A DNA stretch of 64,000 nucleotides from NCBI GenBank assembly GCA_036874045.1, contig CM072336.1, positions 24,255,501 to 24,319,500 of the forward strand, given 5' to 3'. The notes beneath the pieces were generated by a model that was not told the origin of the DNA, did no database searches, and saw only the letters and a program-made list of their open reading frames with translations. The position numbers and the translations under genes were made by a program. Source of the stretch: Cymodocea nodosa. Taxonomy: Eukaryota; Streptophyta; Magnoliopsida; Alismatales; Cymodoceaceae. This document shows, piece by piece, positions 1-14,230 of this stretch; position 1 is the first letter of the stretch; every line of letters begins with the position of its first letter.

Positions 1-1445
1 ATAAATAAATATCTTTTTTATGTATTTTAAATATAATATTTATTATATTTAAAATTTAAATTAACATAAATCCCAAGATCAACGAGTACAAGATACATTG
101 AACTCAATTACTTATCGAAAGAAATTTCTCGGATCTTCTTTGCTGTGAAAAGCCGTGGAGAAGAAAGTCACCACTGTTCTGTGGTTCAAGTACAGCCACA
201 AAACTCCCGTTGCCTTCTCAATTTCACTCTCCTCCCCCTCCGCCACCTCCTCCTCCTCCTCTTCCTCCCGCTCCCATTTCATATATTCTTCTGTTTCACT
301 CCTCTCTTCTCCAAGTGGTCCCAGACACCAGTATTGGTAGTCTTCTTCTTCAATAAATTTCAGTCGTCCAAGGTGAGGCATGATCCTGAAGCGTGGCTTC
401 CGAGATGGGTTCTGTTCTGTTCATCTTATAAACGAAGTTTTACTTCACGATTATGCCATTGATTACTGCGTGCAAATGTGCGAGAATCTTGTTTTTGTCC
501 CACCCAAAAAAGGGAAGACCTTTCCCTTTTATGGTTTCGTTCATTTTGTATTGTTGATGATTCTTGTTATGCCAATGAGAATCTCAGAGTGCATGCAACT
601 TAGGATTCATAATTAATTCGTGCTTCATGATTTTCTTACCGTCATCAGCAAAACAAATCTACCCTTTTTATGATCACTGATGACTGTGATTTTACCAGTC
701 AGGAGGTGTCAAATGTCCCGGCAATTTGTGATTGCTTTTAGAAGTGCTCCTGCGTATTACCTTGCTCTTCGTCTTCTAGAATCATTTTAGGATTGAAATG
801 GGAAGCATGAAAGTCGATGAACAAACACAAAATTTCTCTTTTGGCACCCATTGCAGACATCACCTCAGGTGTTTTCTACTTCTCCGGAACATCCCAAAAG
901 CTTTTAGAATGACCCTCTTGTCTATGAAGACAAATTGGCGGGGAAAATTGAGCACAAGCATTAAAACCTTTTATACTAACTGTTTATGTTGTTTCAAACC
1001 CGTCAACTTCTATGCATTGTGTGAGACTAGAATTGTCTTTTTTTCGATGATGGTAATGTTTTTTGTGTTCTCTGGGGTTCGAACCCCAGAGGAGTACCAG
1101 AATTGTTTTTACCACAATCCACTCTTATCCGATCATTTTGGATGCCAGGAAGGCAGTAATGGCAGTCTTAGGCAATGCCATATTTATCTTCCAACGTATC
1201 CTTCTGTTGGGTGTGTATTTTGTCATCTACAAATTTATTTCTTTCTGGAGTGATTTTGTAGAACCTATAATTAGTTATATTATTATCTCATGCATTGCAT
1301 TCATTTTTTTTGTTATTAACCTAAAAAAATTGTTTAGATTTTCCTGCTGATCCTTATAACTTATTTTCTCACTTTCAAAGCTGAGAACTTGCACTTTGAT
1401 GTTTTCTGTAGGAAATAACTTCCTGTTTTTTCTTTAAAGGTAACC
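1..1445. other. 5' flank of the unknown-function gene; no firm exon
   Basis: This stretch is AT-rich with a pyrimidine-rich patch around 225-310. On the plus strand one frame of that patch is Ser-rich, like a plastid transit peptide, but it has no ATG and I could not join it to the exons downstream. On the minus strand an acidic 89-codon frame from an ATG at 381 has no recognisable domain. A short plus-strand run near 870-965 is broken by a stop. Upstream exons of the next gene may lie here. Confidence 0.3.
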
Positions 1446-4400
1446 ATGCGAGTGTTACATGATCCGAAGATCTTCAGCATGTGCTGGCAGGCTTCAGATA
1501 TGTTTCCAAACTCCAGTCCATGCAGCATTTCACATGGTACCCTTATTTCGCATCCCGTACCTTCTTTGAGACAGAATAAATGCCTCCTGCAACATTTATC
1601 ATGTTCTTGGAGATCACCCATAGGATTTGGTTGTGATCGTTTATGGATCAGCATGAGACAAAGAGAGTCAAGGAAGTCACTTGTAAGAACCAAGATCAGT
1701 TACCACTATGGACTTTTAGTTTTCTTAAATTATTCTTGGGTTACTGTACTTTTGATGCAACAATTTGCTCATTTATTCCTTCTTTTTATGTAATCTCAAT
1801 TTTGTGGTCGTAGCATATTCATGCATCATCTGATGAGGACTATCGCTCATCCCAAAACATAGCTACCAGCTTGTATAGGCGATATAGGAACTTTCTAGAT
1901 CGAGGAGGCAATGACAATTTGAAAGTAATCTCTATCAACCAATGCTCTGATATTTATGTATGAACAGAATCAATTCCTATAGTTACCTTTTTTCTTTTTT
2001 GTTGTCATAGGAGTTTATTAGTGCTGGAGTCAATGCATATGCATTGGGTTGCACAGATGAAGGAGTTAGAAAAGAGCTGCTGAACATGAAAGACTCTGGA
2101 GTGGAGATAGATTGTTTACAAACATATGGTAGAAGGACTGGAGTGAAATACAAAATTTATTCCGAAGAGGTCAGTCTTTTTGGGTATATGCTACTTGTAT
2201 TAGCTCTTACAATATCTTTTTGCATTATGAGCTCATTTATGTCTCAGAAGTCCTGCATGTGTTGTGGTTGGTCTAGTATTTATTAACTGTTGGTTTGATG
2301 CTTAATACTTTTTGTCAATAATTTCATATAAAAACAACACAATGACAAATAGCCGTACATTGCAGGAATTAAATTAGTTGCCACAAGACAACTGGGCATG
2401 ATGTCTTACCCTGGAAAATTTACAACTAGAAATGTGGGCTTTATATGAATATGTAAATTTGTTCTTAAAGAAGTTCTTCAAAAGTATTATGGATGAGTTC
2501 TATCAATGAAGAACATCTTTCATGTAGTTTGTACTTTAATTTCAAAAATTATAAGTTTTCGGGTAATCAAGAAGAAATAAATAAAATTAGGATTGTTTCT
2601 ACATGATTATCTTCTCTGGGTCATGCTTCTTGACTCTTGTTTTGAGGGCTTGTTTGACTGGAAGAAATGACCAATAATAGAATTCGATTTTCTTGATGGA
2701 ATTAAAGATTTGATGAACTTTTTCTTTATAGACCATTCTTTTGTAATATAACAGCATATGGTATTCACGTTCTCCATATTTTCCTTTATTCATTAAATTT
2801 AACTTGTCATATTACTACACTCTTTTTTGAAGTAACAACTTATTACAGTCACTCTTTTTTTCCATTATAAATTGCAATTTCTTTGTCTTTAAGACCTTTA
2901 AGCTACTCCCATTTCGTCAATGCTATGGAATTCACCTATACTACACTTTCTTATTGCAGATCCATGAGTGCATTTTGTGGCTTGGCATTATATTCATAAC
3001 CATACTATGTACACCACAACCAACTATTATTAGGTGGTCATCTACCCCTCCAGTCTCTGAAAAAATGATGCTTCAGTGGAAGGGATTTTGTGCTCTCATT
3101 GCAAATGCTTACTACATAAAAGGAATGGCCTGGTAAGTTTATTCAGCATACAGGAAGTTATTTTCCTCTTAATAATTCAAAGCATCTACTCAATTTGAAT
3201 GACCACTTGAGCTATAAGGTTGTGCAAACTTTTGTTTGTGGAATGTTTTTTTTATCCCCTTTATGTTGGGATCTAGACCTTGTTTGTTGTTAGCTGGATT
3301 TGGCTTGCCAAGGATTGCATTCCATGTTCTTAGCACCGGATGGATATATGTTACTGATCATAGCTGACATATTCATATTCAGAAATATATAATGCACCAA
3401 CTATGTAATGTATAATAAAGGAATCGAAGTTAGTTAACATTGGTAACATGCAATTGCACAAAAATGTTAAAAATTATGCTTTCAACCTACAGAATTTTCC
3501 ATGGTATCAAGTTTCATGCGGTGGAGATAATTTCATCAATGCAATAGATGTTGTGTCCTCAACACTGAGAAGATATGCTCTATTATCATCAAAAGTGTGC
3601 AAAAGTATTCATTTTTGAAGAATTTATGATAATCTATTAACTTAAGTTTCTTCTTTCTTCTATGGCCCATCATGTAGGTATGCCTTTTTGTTTGTTTGTC
3701 TCATTGTATAATGATTTTAAATAAAATTTATACTCAGACTTGAGAGCCCCTGAAATCCAGAAATTCAAATATAGATGTTCAATAGTGCTGCAACATTATA
3801 TAAGTCTGAATGCTCATATTCAGTCAGTAATTTGTCTTTCAAGATGTACAATGAGCATGATAATATTGTCTACTCCCATATCCCTTGAATTTCTTGGTAG
3901 TTAACCTTTGCAAATTTTAACTCTCTTAGATATCAAGAATGTTGGATATCAACTACATGTTTAGTATTGTTAAGATATGACAAGCACAATCATCTCTCTT
4001 GGGTTTAAATAACTTTTGTTGAAATCTGGAAATCCAACTAAAAAACAATTAACGATGAGTAGAAAGATTCTTCTATATATAATCACAAGTTTTATTCTCA
4101 TTTTTATAAATATGGGACCATTTTAAAACAATTCCTTGGGAACTTTTTTCTCCTGTACGTTCCCTTTTCTTGATTCAATGGATGTGTGTGGACTTGTGTT
4201 GAATTTAGATCTTTTTGACTTTAGTATCATATTGAAATATAGATATCTAGGTCAAATTCAATTGATTATACACAAAAACGTTCATCTATATGTAAGTGCA
4301 AGTGTCGTCTCATTTTTTTTCCGATGTTGGTCTACACCAACATTTCCCCACCTGTGTGCTTTTTTAAGGTCGACAGTATTACTTCTTTTGATCAAATTGA

Positions 4401-5472
4401 TGTATGAGGACTTAGATTCATTTGGGTCACCTTTGGTATCGATATCATGTTGAGGTGTGAATAGCCAACTTAAAATCATATTACATTGAATGAAATGATA
4501 TTTTATGATAAGGTCATTTTCAGTTATTAGAGAAATTACTTGTTTATTACACATTAGCCAACTACAAGATCAGCAGAAAAACTAATTTAATGATAAAGGA
4601 AAAATGTAGCGCATGAGAATCCTACCAATACCTGGCTTGAATAAAGTCAGATTGTACATACATAAATGGAGAGGTCATTTATTAGAATTTGTACTCACGA
4701 GTCATGACCTCTAGGTCTCAATGGAGTAACATTATCATCGCATCAAGGGTGACCCCTACCATTAAATTATCCAATTTAGTGAAATAAATTATCTTACATC
4801 ATTAGGATTGGAATCATCTAACTAGAATTGCGCAGAACCATTTAAATGCTTTTATGCTAAAATAACTGCGTAGGAACTGTATACAGTTTGCACTTGGTTT
4901 GTTAGGTCTAGGAAATGCAGGGAGTACTTCTGGATTTTTTTTTTTTGTATGGTCATGTTATTTACTTCCACACCTTTTTTGTACAACCGAGAGATTTGAG
5001 TTTCTTCTTCTTTTATCTATTTGAAATAAAAATCATCTCCACCTTGGCTACATGAATCCAGCATCAATTTTTTGCTATTACATATTGTGTGAAAATTTTA
5101 TTGTATGATTTCTCAAATTGTATTGACATGTTTCTTATCCATATTTCTAGTACATTGTTTTTTCACAATAGGAATATCTTTGCCTAGATTTGAATACAAG
5201 ACTTCATCCCTCACAATAGATTAGATGACCGACTTTGCTGTCCCATTAGCATGTTTCTCATTCGTATTATAGTTCACAAAATTATCTATATTTGCCTGTT
5301 TTAATTTTCTATAAACTATTTGCAAGTTTTTAGTTTACAGTGATCTCTACTGTCTGACTTGCTCAGGCTTCCAGTAAAGACTCTTCAGCTAGAACAGATG
5401 GTCGTGCTGGGGCATGCAGAGGATCCATCACTTGTCTCCAGTAGAATGCGGCTGGTTTTTAGCACACTTGAG
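1446..5472 (+). CDS. Conserved plant protein of unknown function, partial
   Basis: Four exons join in phase with GT-AG borders: 1814-1924, 2011-2169, 2960-3132 and 5367-5472, together 183 codons without a stop. A preceding open block (1440-1682, ATG at 1446, donor GTAAGA) joins in phase but its sequence is less convincing, so the true start may be elsewhere. The translation includes FISAGVNAYALGCTDEGVRK, a hydrophobic stretch ILWLGIIFITILCTPQP, and LPVKTLQLEQMVVLGHAEDP. From memory it resembles a conserved, probably plastid-targeted plant protein family without known function; I cannot name it securely. The last exon ends at a normal donor (GTTAGC), yet no following exon or stop is recognisable before 8.4 kb, so the gene may be truncated. 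The intron from 3133 to 5366 is unusually long for this gene. Confidence 0.6.
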
Positions 5473-8401
5473 GTTAGCTTATTTTATCTTTGATATTATT
5501 TTGAGATAAAAAACAGTAGTGTCTTTTCTAGCATTCATCAGTTGTGATTTTCTAGTGGTGTTATATGGTTCGCTAGTATTGCTATGAATACTTATCTGGC
5601 AAATGAATGTGCCAAGTACTTTTGATGCCAATTTGTAATAATGATCTATACAGATATAATCTTTATTTTGTTTTGCTCTCTTTTAACTCTTAAAATTTAT
5701 AAAGCATCTTTATGGGCCATATTTGTGATGTAAACGGACCGATTTTACTCTTTAATCCCATTATATGGAGTTTGGTCACACGAATCATTCCTTTTCATTT
5801 ATTTCAATCTATCTAATGTCTAAATTGAGATGGTTTTCAATGAATTCCCTTAGATCTACAGTTTTCACAGATATGAATGACTTTACCAAGGTCACTAGCT
5901 TGTGTACCTGGAGGAAATTTTGATGGCGCAGAAACCAACAGTGTTGGAGAGGGCATTTAGACTTTTTTAGTGAACTATTTTAACTTAGCACAAGTATCGG
6001 TTCATGTCAAACTATTTTCGAGTTTCATGTCAAAACCCTCTGGTGCTTATTGAATGTGCGACGAAAATGAATCTTCAACGGTTATACCCTTCTTCCTAAG
6101 AATGTTGCACTTTTAGGAAGAACTTGAAAAATTGTCATGGTCAAATCCACATTATGTGGTGTTTGTTGATGTAAGTTCAACTGGTTAGACCTATATTTTC
6201 ATGTTAACTGCCGTCTTTTTATACACTATTTTTATACAATTGTCTTCAATGGTCAGATCTATACTTTACCCTTTTAAAAAAGTTGTGTCTCTTTCTTGCA
6301 GGTAGTGAGCCCTCAATGGCCCAAAGTCTAGCTCCCCTCCTCCTCATCAAAAGCTCTACATGAATTTCAATTTTGTAAGTATGGTCATCATGTAGATGTT
6401 GGAAGCATCCACAAGTTACACATGTTTTTCCTTTGTCCAATGGCTAGAAACATAATGTGTTATTTCTGTACAGGATTTTCATAAATGCATGGTAATTGAT
6501 CCTCATAATCAAATGAAAAGGTTCGTAGCAACCGGAAAATTGTGGGTTGCATCCTTGACTTGGATCGATCCAATAGAAGATCTCAAATGTTTGTATGACC
6601 TCTATTTTCAAGTGAATCATATACACGAACCCTACATGATCACCACTATCATATACCCCTGATCACCACTGTCATTCTTCAAGTTAACCCATTTTCAAAA
6701 TGTCATTCTCCAATACTCTTTTATTTAGTTTCCTTTTTCTGGATGATATAGTTGATTTTCTCTTGTCTTCTAAGTTTCTTGAAAGAAAAAAAAAATGTTG
6801 TGTTTTAATTTAAACAACAATAAAAAGAAAACATTCTTTTCTAACACCACAAGAGCATGTTAGTGATTGTAAATGGTTATTTTAACCAGCACATAAGAGT
6901 GTGATAGTGTTTTTTTTTAATAATAGTTACTAAACATACTATTTATACGTTAATTAATTTCTATTTGTTAGTTTGAAAAGGATATAATTTAGATTACGAT
7001 ACTAACAGATTGACAGTATTGCTGAAACGAGATATCATATTCAAATTCAAACAGAAACAGAAACAGGATATAATTTAGTGATTTTTGTCAATTTATTATT
7101 TTAAAAATTATTAAATAATACATTTTCTGTCGTTAACTACAATTGCACAAACATTTCATTTTTTACTTTTCGATCATTTCCTTTGGTGCATAAACAACTT
7201 TATATTTTCTCTCATGTTCTATTACGTCATATTATTTTCATTTCATCATTTTTCGTCATTTTATTTTTTCGACAAGAAATATGCACAAACTGATCTTGAG
7301 GACAAGACTCTCAAATTTAGAATCCTTGAGACACCAAATCTTTTAGGTCTACAAACATGATTTCAATCAACAACACGAAATTTAGATTTTCCACTATTTG
7401 AGACATCTCATAAGAATTTTTTCTGGAGTTTATCAATTTCGTTTTCTACCGTTTAGACAATTGATGCAGGGAAGAGAGGTAAAAAGTCTTAGAATGTAAG
7501 CGTCAAGTTGAGTAAAGTAAATTTTCTTCTTCAAGAAAGAAATTTACTTTACCGACCAGTTAATTTAAACACGATTTTATCGATAAAACTCGGGTCCATT
7601 CACTCCAAAAAAAAAAACTCTTTTGAAATAAAGAGGTGGAATTAAATAACCAATGGGAGAAGCTTTTGCTCTTGACAACCAAGGAGGTTGCAAAATACTT
7701 GTGTAGGTTTGCCACTCATGTTGATCCCTGTAATTAAGGATTTGTTAAATTAGATTTTTAGCCCAGATAAAGCTTGGAAAGGACATAAGATATGTTTAAA
7801 GTCTATAATATTTCTAGGGCTGGGAGGATCAAGAAGAGATAAAAGTATCATCTATATGACAAACTGAATGTTTAAGATATATATATATATATGGTCCTCC
7901 ACTGGAAATTATAACAAATTGCCTAAATCTATTCCAACAATTTCTAAAGCACAATATTGTCCAGAAAACTTAGAAGACACGTACCATGCATGTTCCAAAT
8001 GTTCATAAAAATCCAAACATCTTATACATAGCATGAATTAATAGTTTTAGTAAGACTCTTTTAAAATCTTTTGCAATTAAAGCGATATGAAGTCCTTAAT
8101 TTTCTTCGTGAATAGATATTTTTTTACTTGCATTATATTTTAAAAAATAATAAAATAAAAATATACATGTATATATATAACTAACTTTGAAAATATACCG
8201 ACCTTTTTAAATAATCGTTGCCAAATGTATTATGTATACGTTAGTTTAAAAAAAATTAAAAGTACTGAACCAAAAAGGTAGGTTGAGTTTCAAAATTTTT
8301 TTCCTTGAAAATGTAAATTTATTTTAAAATAATTTATTAATAAAGCCATCATTGATTGCTAAATGAACCCAAAATAATATTAGAAGAACTTGTCACAAAT
8401 C
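5473..8401. other. Intergenic, AT-rich; 3' flank duplicated block at its end
   Basis: No coding region is supported between 5473 and 7890. From about 7890 to 8401 the sequence matches the DNA that follows CNL-4 (39930-40490) and CNL-2 (31160-31560), for example the shared run attccaaatgttcataaaaa. It is therefore the 3' flank that was duplicated together with the CNL genes. A short (AT)n run lies near 7878-7893. Confidence 0.6.
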
Positions 8402-11400
8402 TCATCGTCTACATGGATCTTTAACATTCAAAGTGACAAAGGCCGAGGTGGTGGAGGCATGAGCTTTACACCATTCCTCCACGTATGGGGAGTTTTCGAC
8501 GATCATGGTTTCAACCGTGTCGAACATACGAGTTAGGCCGTCATCCATGTCGGGAACAGAGTAGAATAAGAACTGGCAGCAGCTCCCTCCATATGCCTCT
8601 GTAGAACATATGACAAAGGCCAGCTTGGTGTTCAACAGTGAAGCGCAAGGAAGGACAGTTGCTGAAGTGGATTTGCGAAAGTCGGGGGAAGGGGCATTTG
8701 CCCATCCCCCATCACTCTCTCAAGTTATACATATCGTTCAAGGAGAGAACTCGAAGAGATGGAAACGCGTTCGTTGGACTCATCCCGTAGAACTCAGGAC
8801 CAATGCATTTTAGAGAATTCATTCCGTAAAGATCCAAATACTCCAGGGATGGTAGCTGACCAAGAACGTTGGGAGTGTCATGCAATTGGAACAGCCAGAC
8901 AACATCATAATGGTCAACATGGCAAACGATGGGCTTTCCAACCATTACCATTTCGGGAACCAATCACCGGGGTAGTCGTTTATTGAGAGCGTTTGGAGGT
9001 TGTCGTGTGGCCTGAGGTTGTCCAACACCAGCTCACTCCCTCCCTTGACGGCAATCATCTTCCTTGTCGGAATCCCATACCAACCGTAGACATTTAAGGT
9101 TGGGCTTACTGGACAAGCTTGACATTTTAGCTTCCTCAGCCCCGTCAACGTTTTGGAGACCATAGATTGTAAGGCTTCCACTGAGTCGGCTCAGATCCTT
9201 CAACTCTGATAAACGAGCACAATTGTGGTTTCCTCCTTCATACACATGAAAATTATCCAAACTTTGAAGTTCAAAGAGTTTGCCAATCCCAAGAGGCAAT
9301 TTTCCATTTTGTACAAAGAGATGTTGCAGCCTCTTCAACCTTTTCATGTCCCGTGGTAGCTCTCGAAGATTTTTACAATCCAATTCCAATGTTTGTAGAT
9401 TGTGGAGTGAGCATATCGAGTCAGGCAAACTTCTCAACTTATCAGAGCGAACACATAGGTAACGTAGGTGCTTTAAATCACCGATTGAATTTGGTATGAC
9501 TTCCAAGTCAACATTGTTGATTATCAACACTCGTAGGCGCTTCAAGTGCTGGGCAAGCATATCAATCATTCGTACATCTTCCAAAGGATGGCTAGAGTGG
9601 ATAACGAATGTTCTTCCGGCAATAGGTTCGTAACAACACTTCAATATTTGAGACGTTGCTGTCATTAACGACGGACGACGAAGGTCCAATGTGTTGGCAT
9701 GATTTTTGGTTAGAGATTCTTCACTAGATATAATGTATTGTGCCAAATCGTGCATGATATCGTGTAAGGAGAAAATCTCATACCAAGATTCTTGAATGAA
9801 TGACCTTTCAAGTAGGCCGTTGACACACTCCTCTCCTATATCATTGACTTGTCGTGGTCCTTCTGTCTCGATCAAACCATGTGCAGCCCACAGTAGAACT
9901 TGCGAGATCTTCCATGTAGAACTTATGATCCTTTGGAAATACAGAACAATAGAGAAAACATTGCTTCAATCTCCTCGGTAGGTGATGGTAACTCAACTTT
10001 AGAATGTCCATGACATTATTGTTCCCAAGCTCATCCTTGATGGCCCATGTTTCATGGTTTAAGATCTCTATCCATCTATTCGTGCTAGTGCCAGCTTGTC
10101 GAAGGTCATCACCGAGAACCTTCAACAACAACGGAATGCCCCTGCACTTTTCCACGATCTTCTTCCCAATCCTCACCAAATTTGGTGCTACACGATCTTC
10201 ACTCCTGCTACCCAAAGCATGACTGCAAAATAGCTCCCAGGCATCTTGCTCCGAGAGTGACTCTAGATTAACAACTATTGATGGCAACATGGCATTGGCC
10301 ACTCGACTTATCCTTGTCGTGATCAAGATTTTGCTTCCTATAGTACCAATTTGTAGAAGGAACCCCAAGTTATCCAACTTTTCTTCCCAAATATCGTCGA
10401 GAACGAGTAAGAACTTCTTCCCTTGCAATTGGCTTACTAACTCTTCTTGGATAACACTCAACTGGGTTAAGTTACAAGCTTTCCTTGTCAAGGACTCCAA
10501 GAAATCTTTGGCGATCTGCACTACGTCGAATGCCTCTGAAACAGTAACCCAAGCTTTGCAGTCGAAGTACCTATCAATTTCTTCATCTTTGTAAACGGCT
10601 TGAGCAAGGGTCGTTTTTCCAATCCCACCAACGCCGACCAAGCCGATCACAACGCTTATGTACTCATTTTTTTTATTGGACATCACAATATCCAATAACT
10701 CATTCTTCTTTATGAGATCTATCAGATACTTCTTGTCATCATCTCTCCCATATATGACGGGTTCATTTGCAAGATGACCAACTTGATGCTTTGCTGGAGT
10801 CTCCAGACGCTTGTTCCCCTCATCCTCCTTGAATTGGAGTTTTTCCCTCCTCTCGTAAATGTCATCGAATGTCCTGCGAATCCTTCGAATCCTTTCCGAC
10901 AATTCGTTTAGAAATTTCGCTTGTATATACTTCTTCTCCTTTTCATCTTCATTTTCTATCTGCAATGTAAGATTGATGTCGTTTTAAATTAAATCATTAC
11001 AATTTTGTTTAAGAAGAAAAGAATTAACTGAAAATTAAGTATCTATCAAGAACAAATGAGGTGTTTGTGTTCGTTGTTGTAAGGTAGATCTTAGGACTGT
11101 GCATAAGAAACTTAAATATAGCAGCTACACCACCATTGGGAAATTAACCATTTAAATTTACATGTACGTAATTAGCAGCGATTATTACTAAAGGATATTT
11201 TTGCTAAACACCCTGAAATTAAATCTCAGAAAATAATATTACTCAAAAATCTCTTGTGGTAGTCTAAATATAAATCTTATGAGATCGGAAGGATGTTGAT
11301 AAATTAATTTTGCATCAAAGGTTGAGATCATATGCCTTGTGACGACTATGTGCAGTAGAAGAAGATGCTTCTCCCTCGGTCGTCACCCGATGGACGTGGT

Positions 11401-11633
11401 ACTCGTACTCCTCCAAGAGGTCTTCTGCATCGGCGGCGAGGTACTTGAGATCATGGAGCCAGAGCTTTACGGACTCATCGTGTATCTCCCTCTCCTCTGC
11501 ATCAGCAAGCGTAGCCTCGATCATCGGACAGGTGTCTGCCAGGAACAGAGCGTCCTCCTTCACACCCTCCTCATCTAGAGCGTTGTCCCACAACCATTGC
11601 GCCAAACGGGAGATTGGGGACGTCGTCGCCATT
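8402..11633 (-). pseudogene. CNL-1: CC-NB-ARC-LRR disease-resistance gene, broken
   Basis: Exon 1 starts at ATG 11633 and encodes an Rx-type coiled coil with an EDVID-like stretch (DAEDLLEEYEYH). Exon 2 starts at an acceptor at 10959 and holds the NB-ARC with P-loop GVGGIGKTT, kinase-2 LLVLDDIWEE, GIPLLLKVLG and CFLYCSVFPKD, then LHD and LRRs. Against the intact paralogue CNL-4 the reading frame is broken several times. There is a shift near 9890 just after the NB-ARC, a 4-base GGGA duplication near 9035-9045, an in-frame insert with a stop near 8950, a further shift near 8850, a Trp-to-stop change near 8710, and a rearranged C-terminal tail. The N-terminal 480 or so codons could still give a CC-NB-ARC protein. 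CNL proteins are cytosolic immune receptors; this copy is probably not functional as one. Confidence 0.8.
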
Positions 11634-12180
11634 GTCAATCCCCCTTCCTTCCTTCTCGTGTTTCCTTCTATTGTGTTTCTTTCCCTTCTTCCCTGTTCCC
11701 TGTTCCCTGTTGATAAATTGATCAACCAGAGAAGACCGTCCACGTGAGCCACCTAAATCCGATTGTCGTTTTTCGAGTTGTTTTTTCATCGGTGATAGAG
11801 AAAAGATTTCTGTTGTCAGATTAAAATTTTATTTTTTCTTATTTTAACTAAAATATGATGTTTTCGTTGTTTAAAAAATGTGCCGCAATACTTTTCATGT
11901 GATTCACACTTACCGGCGTACATTTAAGAGAAGAAATAACTTTGAGAAGACATCTTGAGTAATTTTCATGTCACTTCTGAAATATTTAAATAATATCTTC
12001 TCTGGTACACGTACAGATTACCGCTAGCAAAAAATGATAAATGAACCTCGAGTTCTTGATTTCAAACTCGCCTAATCCATCGTCAACCAAAAGTGAATTG
12101 CACTGTAAAAACATTTTCTTTGATAGTTGTTGTATTTTTGCATTTTCCAATTAAATTAATTGAATTGTTGTATTCATTTA
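11634..12180. other. Intergenic, upstream of CNL-1
   Basis: This holds the promoter and 5' leader region of CNL-1, with a pyrimidine-rich stretch near 11640-11705 that is also seen upstream of the other CNL exon 1 copies. No other gene is visible. Confidence 0.4.
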
Positions 12181-12425
12181 AGAATAAAGAATTTGTTAAT
12201 AAATAAATCAATTATGATAATTTAATTGGTTAGAAGCAGTGATTATACAGAAAAATTATTATCATTGTTGAAATTTTACCCTGGTATTGGATATTTCCTT
12301 CTTCCCCATGAAGCTCTCCACGCTCCTCCACGACGACCCACCTTCTTCCACCTCCCTCAGGTCTTACTCTCTGAGCTCCCTCAACTTCCTCTGGGCACGG
12401 CGTCTAATTTTAGTTCAGAATGTTT
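12181..12425 (-). pseudogene. UGT 3'-end fragment, copy of the 22.6-kb UGT
   Basis: The first part (12181-12290) is nearly identical to 22528-22640, the 3' flank of the intronless UGT, including the run agaataaagaatttgttaat. The next part (about 12295-12425) matches the last coding part of that UGT. On the minus strand it reads EEGGSSWRSVESFMGKKE, against EEGGSSWRSMESFMDELR in the full gene. An internal piece of the coding sequence is missing and there is no start, so this is a dead fragment carried by a small segmental duplication. Confidence 0.75.
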
Positions 12426-12706
12426 CAATTAATGGATAATATAACTTTGATTAAGACGAAATTTTAATAGGCAGTAAAAATTTTAGTAACAAGACAATGT
12501 GAAGCAGAGAGAGAGAGAGCAGTTGGCATGCTGGTGCCTTGGCGATGGTAAAATTACAAAAAAAAGTTATAATTGTCCAAAATGTTTGTGTTGTGTTTGC
12601 ATCACATATTTTCATTATCTGTGTACCACCTTTGCAAAATTTCAAAGGTACGTCAAATGCACGAGCAGTACTGTTAGCTCGAGGAGAGCATTTCCTTCCT
12701 TTCGTC
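12426..12706. other. Intergenic, 3' of the PP2C gene
   Basis: This is probably the 3' UTR and downstream region of the PP2C gene, with a short (AG)n run near 12504-12520. No gene is seen. Confidence 0.4.
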
Positions 12707-14230
12707 CTAGTCACGATCGCCGCTGCACTCCGCCGTCGGCTCCGTCCCCCCATTGCGTACGAACTTGATCCCGTGCAACCTGTTGAACACGGACGGCGCA
12801 TCCGATTTCATGTATGGTTCCACCATCCTGGAGGTGTAGTAGTCGTCCACCGGATCCTTCAGCCTCCCCAGGAAGACGACGATCACGGTCATGTCGTCAT
12901 GGTAGGTACGGCGTTCGCCGCCCTTGAGGTGCTTCAGGTCCCTGTACCTCATGCGCCTCGCCCCCGCCACTGCTCTCTTCATCGCCTCCCTCGCCAGCTT
13001 CCTCGCTATCCCCTGCATGCATTGATTGATGGTTTTAGTCGATTGGTTTGATTAATCGAGAAATATGGCGTGTTCAGATCATTCACTTACATTCTTATTC
13101 TCTGTGCTTTGGACGATCTCCACCGCCTTCTCCACCGGAAGGTGCTCCCACAGGCCGTGCGTCGCACATATCAAGAACCTGTCCAGGTCGCCGTCGAGAG
13201 TGTAGGTGGCGACGTGAACCCGCTCCTTCGGGTCGTCCAGCTTCACGTATCCATCTCCGATGCACTTCCACACCTTCACGATCGACCCACGAAATTAACC
13301 AACATCGATATCATTCGATCGACGGGTTTAATGATTTCAGCGGTACCGACCGGCATTGCTCCGGCAAAACGCCACGCCTTTCCGTCGTCGTGGAACACGT
13401 GGTCGTCGTCGGGTTGGATTTCCGACAGTGGATCGAAGGGCTCCTCCCTGATACTTATCACTCCTCCGGGGATCCATTGTTGCCTGTCCTCCGTCAGAAC
13501 CTTCCCGCCGTGTCGTCCGCTCACGATCAGGGAGTCCCCCATGTCGGCGACGCACAGCGTGCGGCCCCAGATCAGCCCGACGGCGCAGCAAGCCCCGATG
13601 TCACTGGAAATGCCTTTCTCTGTCGCCATGTCGACGTACCAGTTGTCCACGTCCGTGATCGTGTCCCTGAAGACGTCTTCTGACAACTCCTTCCTTTTCA
13701 GTGCAAGCTCTGCATGCAAAATTCTTGCTTACGTTGAATTGAAATATCGCAAGAACCAGACCAAGAAATCCAAAGACGAAGAAGAGAGAGCGCAAGAACG
13801 TACGGACGATGCGGTCGAACACATTCTGGGAGGCGAACTCGGCGGCTTCGTGACCGTGGTGCCCGTCGTAGACGGCAAAGAAAGTGCCGGGCCCGACCTG
13901 GACGTGGGAGAAGTCCTGAGACCGGGAGTGGGCCGTGACGGTGGCGTAAGACAGGGAGCCGGAGCCGTGCGACCCCTCGACTGACCAGAACTCCTCGTCG
14001 TTCCAGTCGTCGTCGTCTTTGTCCACGCGGAGGACCTTCATGATCGCGTTCTCGATGGCGTTCAAGCACGGGAGCTCCATTCCGGCCGTGTCGGATGTCG
14101 AGATTCGAGGGGCAGGAGATCGGAGTGGATCGGACGGTGGAGGGGATACAACGGCGGTCGACGTCGCCGGACGATTTTCGGAGAGTGAAGATCGACACAG
14201 CTCGGCGATTGACGCTACCGTACGAGGCAT
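12707..14230 (-). CDS. Protein phosphatase 2C family protein, clade-D-like, possibly catalytically weak
   Basis: Four exons (14230-13804, 13709-13351, 13273-13091, 13012-12707) join in phase to 424 codons plus a stop. The fold signatures are present in order: FFAVYDGHHGHEAAEF (Asp122), a GDS motif in CVADMGDSLIVSG, CIGDGYVK, and HDDMTVIVVFL near the end. The C-terminal block (AVEIVQS, then GIARKLAREAMKRA) is typical of plant clade-D PP2Cs, some of which dephosphorylate plasma-membrane H+-ATPase or stress regulators. The usual SDGLW motif reads ATHGLWEHL here, so the metal-binding Asp is His301. The stretch between CIGDGYVK and this motif is shorter than in typical clade-D members. ATG 14230 gives a 50-residue extension before a second in-frame Met at residue 51, which is an alternative start. 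The reading frame is intact, so this is a gene rather than a plain pseudogene, but activity is doubtful. Confidence 0.85.
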